Below, piece by piece: positions 21,166 to 25,259 of a DNA stretch of 25,259 bases (its first letter is position 1; each line of letters opens with the position of its first letter). Below the pieces are notes generated by a model. It saw only the letters and a program-made list of their open reading frames with translations, searched no databases and had not been told where the DNA came from. A program made the position numbers and the translations under genes. The DNA is from JABFXC01 sp035551575 (GTDB lineage: Bacteria; Gemmatimonadota; Gemmatimonadetes; Gemmatimonadales; Gemmatimonadaceae). Location: the NCBI GenBank assembly GCA_035551575.1, contig DASZNJ010000139.1:1-25259 (forward strand), in the 5' to 3' direction.

Positions 21166-23924
21166 GACCTCGCACCGCGTGCCGTCGCCATCCCGAGCAA
21201 CGCCGCATCCGCGCGCTGCAGCTCGCGTATCAGCGCATCGCGGATGTCGTCAGCGCCGGTGACCGTTCCAGCCCGGCCGATGATCTCGAGGCGCTCTGCC
21301 GCGGCGGCGACTCCGTGGGCGGTCAGGCTCCCGGCCGCGCTCTTGAGCGTGTGCGCCGCGAAGGTGAGCGCCGTCGCGTCGCCGCGAGCGATCGCCGCGC
21401 TGATCGCGGCGACCTCCCGGGGCGCATCCTCGCGGAACATCGTGACGAGCTCGGAGACCAGCTCATCGTCGTCCCCGGTAATCGCGCGCAGCGCCTCTTC
21501 GTCGATCGCGTCCGGCCTCGTCCCCGGCGCGGATGTCTCGCCGTTCCCGCCGTCGGGGATCCGGTCGGCAAGCGTCTCGATCACCGCCAGCAGTTCCGCT
21601 GAATTGATCGGCTTCGACACGTAACCGTCCATCCCCGCGGCCAGGCACGCCTCGCGGTCACCCGCCAGCGCCCGTGCTGTCATGGCGACGATGGGCACGT
21701 GCGTGCCCGTGGCTCGCTCCCACACACGAATCGCCGATGTTGCCTCGAAGCCGCCCATCTCCGGCATGTGGACGTCCATCAGCAGCACGTCGAATCGCGT
21801 TGACCGGACCGCGTCCACAGCGAGCCGTCCGTTGCTGACCACTTTCACCGAATGGCCGCGTCGCTGGAGGAGTGCCACCGCGAGCTTCTGGTTCACGGCG
21901 TTGTCCTCAGCGAGCAGCACGCGCAGCGATCTCCTCGGCGGACTCGCGGCCGACTTCCCCTCAGCGCCGCTCGTGAGAGCTGCCGGTGCCCCGAACAGGG
22001 TGACGATGCTGTCGAGGAGGTGTGACGACGTCACGGGCTTTGTGATATAGGATGAAACCCGCAGACTGCGACACCGGGCGACGCTTCCCGCCTGGTCGGC
22101 CGAGCTCAACATGAGAATCAACGGGCCACCGTGGATCGCGTCCTCGCGAATCTGCTCCACGAGCGAGAAGCCGTCCATCTCCGGCATGTTGACGTCGACC
22201 AGGAGCAGCTGGAACTGCTGGCCGCTCGCGCCCGCCGACTCGATCGCCGCGAGGGCGTGGCGACCGCTGTCGACGGCGGTCGGCTCCATCCCCCACTTGT
22301 GGAGCAGCTCCCCGAGAATCCGGCGGTTCGTGGCGTTGTCGTCGACCACGAGCACCTTCAGCTTGCGCAGCGAGTCCATTCCCGCCGCCGGCCGTCGCAG
22401 CGGCGGACCGGAGTATTCATCGAAGCGGGCGGTGAAGTGGAAGGTACTCCCGCGCCCCGGTTCGCTCTCGACCCAGATGCGCCCGCCCATCAACGTCACC
22501 AGCTGCGCGGAGATCGTCAGGCCGAGTCCCGTGCCGCCGTACTCGCGCGTCGTCGAGCTGTCGGCCTGTGTGAATGCCTCGAAGATCTGCGCCTGCCGCT
22601 CCGGGCGTATGCCGATCCCCGTGTCGCTGACGCGGAAATGCAGCAGCGTCGACCCACTATCGCGCGCAGCTTCTTCCTCCGTCACGCTGACGACGATTTC
22701 GCCGCGAGGAGTGAACTTGATCGCGTTTCCGACGAGGTTCGTGATGACCTGGCGCAGGCGCGCGGCGTCGCCCACGAGCGCCTCGGGGATGTCCGGTGCC
22801 ACGTGAAGCGCCAGCTCGAGCCCCTGTCGGTGCGCGCGGAGCGCGAGCATGCCGATCGCATCACCGAGAGAATCCCCGAGCACGAAACCGTGCGGCTGAA
22901 GCTCGAGCCGCCCTGCCTCGATCTTGGAAAAGTCGAGTATGTCGTTGATCACGAGCAGCAGGGTGTCGGCCGACGCGCGGGCCATCTCCAGCTGCTCGCG
23001 CTGTCCGGGCGGCAGCTCTCCGTCGAGCGCCAGCTCGAGCATGCCGAGCACCCCGTTCATCGGCGTGCGGATCTCGTGGCTCATGTTCGCCAGGAACTCG
23101 CTCTTCGCACGGCTCGCCGCGTCAGCCGCGACCCGTGCCGATCTCAGTGCTTCGGCGTCGGCGCGTCTCGCTGCGGCAGTCTGCTCGAGCGCGGCCGCAA
23201 GGTCACCGATTTCGTCCGAACCCGCGACGGCGACTTCGGGCCATTGCCCCGATTGCCCGAACTCGCGCGATGCCTCGGCGAGACGGAGGATCGGCGAGAC
23301 GAAGACACGGCGCGTCACTGCGTACAGCGCGCCACCGATGATCACGAGCATCCCGATCACCACTGCCATGCTCTCGAGAAGCCCCCGCCTGATCTGCGCG
23401 TCGACAGGCGTCGCTTCCATGTCGATCGCGAATATCGCCGCGACATTTTCTCCGGTCGCAGCCCCCGCATGAACGGGAAGCGCGCGGATCAGCCGGTAGA
23501 ACCGGTGGTGCCGTCTCGTGAAGTAGAAGCTGTGCGTGCTCCTGGCGCGGAGCGAGGAACGAAGCTCCTGGGCCTCCCGGGCCACCTCGTCGGTGTCGAG
23601 CGCCACCTTTGCGTCGCTGACGTGCGCGATCACCGTGCCGGCCCGGTCGACGACGAGGATGTGGGCCACATCTGCCCGTTCCGCCGTCAGGCGCCGCGCG
23701 ATCGGATCCAGAGATCCGAGCCGCAGGAGCGAGGGCTCGACGGCGATCACCTGTCCGAGGCTCTCGACGAGGTACGCCGCGTCTGCCTCGAGCTGCGCGT
23801 ACATCTGGCGGCGCGTCGCCCGGTATTCGACCAGCCCGGCACTCACCGCGATGATGAGCATCCCGCTGACGTACATGAGGACGAACCTGGCCGAGATTCC
23901 CAGTCGCATCTTTCCGACTCTCAT
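21162..23924 (-). CDS. Hybrid sensor histidine kinase: TM-sensor-TM-HAMP-HisKA-HATPase-REC-REC-HPt
   Basis: This 920-aa kinase has a BarA/EvgS-like multidomain layout. TM1 is about 11-31; a periplasmic sensor domain (about 35-180) holds HILVVDRAGTVIAHVSD, typical of a dCache/CHASE-like fold. TM2 is about 186-203 and HAMP about 204-255. The H-box FLANMSHEIRTPMNGVLGM has His283; the ATPase domain has NLVGNAIKFT, DTGIGI and GGTGLGL. REC1 (about 522-645) has Asp577, REC2 (about 667-785) Asp717, and the C-terminal HPt has His858 (AAHTLKSAAGSL). The ATG at 23924 overlaps the upstream gene as ATGA, and the longer open frame upstream is a shadow of that gene. All parts of an internal phosphorelay are intact. 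The signal sensed is unknown. Confidence 0.95.
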   Translation of the reverse strand: MRVGKMRLGISARFVLMYVSGMLIIAVSAGLVEYRATRRQMYAQLEADAAYLVESLGQVIAVEPSLLRLGSLDPIARRLTAERADVAHILVVDRAGTVIAHVSDAKVALDTDEVAREAQELRSSLRARSTHSFYFTRRHHRFYRLIRALPVHAGAATGENVAAIFAIDMEATPVDAQIRRGLLESMAVVIGMLVIIGGALYAVTRRVFVSPILRLAEASREFGQSGQWPEVAVAGSDEIGDLAAALEQTAAARRADAEALRSARVAADAASRAKSEFLANMSHEIRTPMNGVLGMLELALDGELPPGQREQLEMARASADTLLLVINDILDFSKIEAGRLELQPHGFVLGDSLGDAIGMLALRAHRQGLELALHVAPDIPEALVGDAARLRQVITNLVGNAIKFTPRGEIVVSVTEEEAARDSGSTLLHFRVSDTGIGIRPERQAQIFEAFTQADSSTTREYGGTGLGLTISAQLVTLMGGRIWVESEPGRGSTFHFTARFDEYSGPPLRRPAAGMDSLRKLKVLVVDDNATNRRILGELLHKWGMEPTAVDSGRHALAAIESAGASGQQFQLLLVDVNMPEMDGFSLVEQIREDAIHGGPLILMLSSADQAGSVARCRSLRVSSYITKPVTSSHLLDSIVTLFGAPAALTSGAEGKSAASPPRRSLRVLLAEDNAVNQKLAVALLQRRGHSVKVVSNGRLAVDAVRSTRFDVLLMDVHMPEMGGFEATSAIRVWERATGTHVPIVAMTARALAGDREACLAAGMDGYVSKPINSAELLAVIETLADRIPDGGNGETSAPGTRPDAIDEEALRAITGDDDELVSELVTMFREDAPREVAAISAAIARGDATALTFAAHTLKSAAGSLTAHGVAAAAERLEIIGRAGTVTGADDIRDALIRELQRADAALLGMATARGARS

Positions 23925-24616
23925 CGCGTCGGCCACGACTCGAGGTCGAGCATCGGCGCGCCCGCGGAGTACTCGACGGTGCGGGGGCTGTCGCAGGTCG
24001 CCAGCCGGCGCACCACCTGCGCGATTCGCCGTACCAGGCCGGCGATCGTTTCCAGCTGCGGCCCGCACGCGTCGCCGGCTCCGGGGTCCATCCGCAGGAG
24101 ATCGACCTCGGCCAGCAGCGCCGTGAGCGGGTTGTTGATCTCGTGCTGGAGTGCGAGGCTGGTCTGTCCGATCCCCGCCAGCCACTGCGCCCGCGCCAGT
24201 GCGCGCTCGGTGTCCCGCCTCGACGCGTCGAGCGCGATGCGCCGCTCGGCGATCGTCAGGCGCGCGCGAAGAAGCTCGGGGGCGATCGGCTTGGCGACGT
24301 AGTCGTCGGCTCCCGCTGCCAGCGCTTCCACGACGTCTTCGGTAGTCCCGCGCCCCGTGGCAACGAGAATGAACGCTTCGCGGCCTGCCTCCGACGCGCG
24401 GATCTTCCGGCACACCGCCAGCCCGTCCATCTCCGGCATCAGCCAGTCGAGGATGACCATCGGTACCGGTTCGCGCTCGAACAACTGCCATGCCTGAAGC
24501 CCGTTCTCCGCCACGACCGCTTCGTGGCCCGCCTCGTGCACAGCAGCAGCAAGGAGCAGTCGCGTGATCCGGCTGTCCTCGGCGATGAGAATCTTCATTG
24601 GCTCCGTGGATTGCAT
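23921..24616 (-). CDS. Receiver fused to a histidine-kinase dimerisation domain, no ATPase domain
   Basis: This 231-aa protein begins with a receiver (about 7-120): MKILIAEDS, phosphoacceptor Asp57 in VILDWLMPEMDG, and Lys109 in YVAKPI. After a helical linker it has an H-box-like LALQHEINNPLTALLAEVDLL (His158) and a second helix (GLVRRIAQVVRRLA), resembling the DHp hairpin of HEINNPL-type kinases. The protein ends about 30 residues later with no N, G1 or G2 box, so it cannot bind ATP by this fold. It could accept phosphate from or dock onto the next kinase, or act as a dimerising phosphorelay partner. Start choice is open: ATG 24616, or ATG 24598 which directly precedes KILIAED. It is the first gene of the operon. 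Confidence 0.85.
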   Translation of the reverse strand: MQSTEPMKILIAEDSRITRLLLAAAVHEAGHEAVVAENGLQAWQLFEREPVPMVILDWLMPEMDGLAVCRKIRASEAGREAFILVATGRGTTEDVVEALAAGADDYVAKPIAPELLRARLTIAERRIALDASRRDTERALARAQWLAGIGQTSLALQHEINNPLTALLAEVDLLRMDPGAGDACGPQLETIAGLVRRIAQVVRRLATCDSPRTVEYSAGAPMLDLESWPTR

Positions 24617-24841
24617 CGTCCGGACACACCCGCAGCGCCACGCGGGCCATCCCCGAGGCGCTTCTTGCGGGATGCGGCAGACACTCGACAGGACGACTCA
24701 GCGTCTGCGGACGCCACGAGTGTTTTCCACGGAGAAACCCCAGGACCCGGTCGCCAGGGCGGTTACCCGCTCCTGCGCTCGCTCGTCCACCAGGGGCCCC
24801 CTGTCCTGCCCACGGAGGAACTCAAGCTGCCCGACATCGCC
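24617..24841. other. Divergent intergenic region
   Basis: This stretch lies between the minus-strand phosphorelay operon and the plus-strand sensor gene and should hold both promoters. I saw no clear TAnnnT element at leaderless spacing on either side. GGAGG at 24814-24818 is the only clear Shine-Dalgarno-like site. The sensor reading frame stays open through much of the region, so part of it may be coding. Confidence 0.35.
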
Positions 24842-25259
24842 ATGCGGCTCCTCGCCGAATCGGAACGGTGCATTTCGTCCGACCTCGAGCGATGCGCGGC
24901 CCGATTCCGCCGCGCCTTCGCCTGGATCGCGCTTGCAATCGGCATCGTCGTCCTCGCCGGCTGGCTGCTCGGCGTCCGCGCGATGCAGAGCTTCGTTCCG
25001 GGGTGGGTGACGATGAAGCCGAATGCGGCTGCGTCGCTCGCCGCCGCGGGGGGCGCCCTTCTCCTCCTCGAAGGCGCGCGCACCGGCGGCGCATGGGTGC
25101 GCGCGCGGCTCGGCATCGCCCGCGCGTTAGGCATCGTGGTTGCCCTGGTCGGCCTGCTCACGCTCGCCGAGTACCTCTTTGCGGTCGACCTCGGGATCGA
25201 TCAGCTCCTGTTTGCGGCGTTGGGGGACGGCGCTCTGACGGCCAATCCAGGGCGCATGG
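24842..25259 (+). CDS. Membrane sensor protein, N-terminal part (3'-truncated by the window)
   Basis: The frame runs off the window end. The ATG at 24842 starts MRLLAESERCISSDLERC, followed by a TM segment (AFAWIALAIGIVVLAGWLLG), an outer loop with FVPGWVTMKPNAAASL, a TM pair (LAAAGGALLLLEGA; GIVVALVGLLTLAEYLF), then DLGIDQLLF and NPGRM. The pattern 'MKPN.A..., GLLTL.EYLF..DLGIDQLLF, GRM' is familiar from the membrane regions of sensor histidine kinases and GGDEF proteins, so a PAS/kinase output beyond the window is likely. The start is uncertain: a GGAGG (24814-24818) lies 8 nt before an in-frame CTG at 24827 rather than near the ATG, and the frame is open further upstream. A CGTTAGGC motif lies at 25125-25132. 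Confidence 0.65.
   Translation, partial: MRLLAESERCISSDLERCAARFRRAFAWIALAIGIVVLAGWLLGVRAMQSFVPGWVTMKPNAAASLAAAGGALLLLEGARTGGAWVRARLGIARALGIVVALVGLLTLAEYLFAVDLGIDQLLFAALGDGALTANPGRM

Noticed and set aside
22131..24302. 723-aa plus-strand open frame opposite the hybrid kinase
   Set aside because: It has Arg/His-rich low complexity and no domains; the minus strand encodes a full kinase with all conserved boxes.
23925..24650. 242-residue extension upstream of the hybrid kinase start
   Set aside because: It lies in a shadow frame of the receiver-DHp gene. ATG 23924 forms a 4-base overlap with that gene's stop and begins just before TM1.

Overview
The window is a high-GC (roughly 70% by eye) Gram-negative chromosomal segment. 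The gene order topA-trmFO-xerC-hslV-hslU, a type IV pilus secretin next to a very large Ig/propeller lipoprotein, and the overall composition suggest Gemmatimonadota or a similar deep-branching lineage. This is an inference from style; no rRNA or tRNA gene is present to fix the taxonomy.

Layout. 1-5457: end of a type IV pilus operon (PilP-like fragment, PilQ secretin, 1051-aa lipoprotein), closed by a 12-bp hairpin. 5530-7243: aroC and aroK (shikimate pathway). 7254-13429: a small Smg/DUF494-like protein, topA, trmFO, xerC, a small membrane protein and hslV. 13485-16372: two tandem, translationally coupled polytopic membrane paralogs that separate hslV from its partner hslU (16427-17887). 17888-18215: a gene-poor gap with several dyads. 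18216-19136: argF, ending in a perfect 21-bp-arm palindrome. 19199-19778 (minus): two small paralogous proteins sharing FRAADG. 19991-20732 (plus): a small Cys/His putative zinc protein and a BCP-type peroxiredoxin whose peroxidatic residue is an in-frame TGA. 20803-24616 (minus): a three-gene phosphorelay joined by 4-base overlaps (REC-DHp protein, 920-aa hybrid histidine kinase, CheY-like receiver). 24842-end (plus): the start of a membrane sensor protein.

The most notable signal is the probable selenocysteine peroxiredoxin. TGA (20394-20396) sits exactly where the BCP family has its catalytic Cys. The frame stays open and conserved on both sides, and hairpins with an apical GUU follow the TGA at about the spacing of a bacterial SECIS. 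The second is an over-represented octamer CGTTAGGC: ten exact copies and one variant, all on the plus strand. All ten coding copies place a rare TTA leucine codon in a Leu-Gly pair. The third is a set of TAnnnT hexamers 6-7 nt before start codons, which suggests leaderless transcripts for trmFO, hslV, a membrane paralog and one small minus-strand gene.

How the parts work together: topA, trmFO, xerC and hslVU form a widely conserved housekeeping neighbourhood (DNA supercoiling, tRNA m5U54, dimer resolution, proteolysis). The minus-strand operon carries the parts of a complete His-Asp-His-Asp phosphorelay, with a receiver as the possible final acceptor. No CRISPR array, insertion sequence or RNA gene was recognised.
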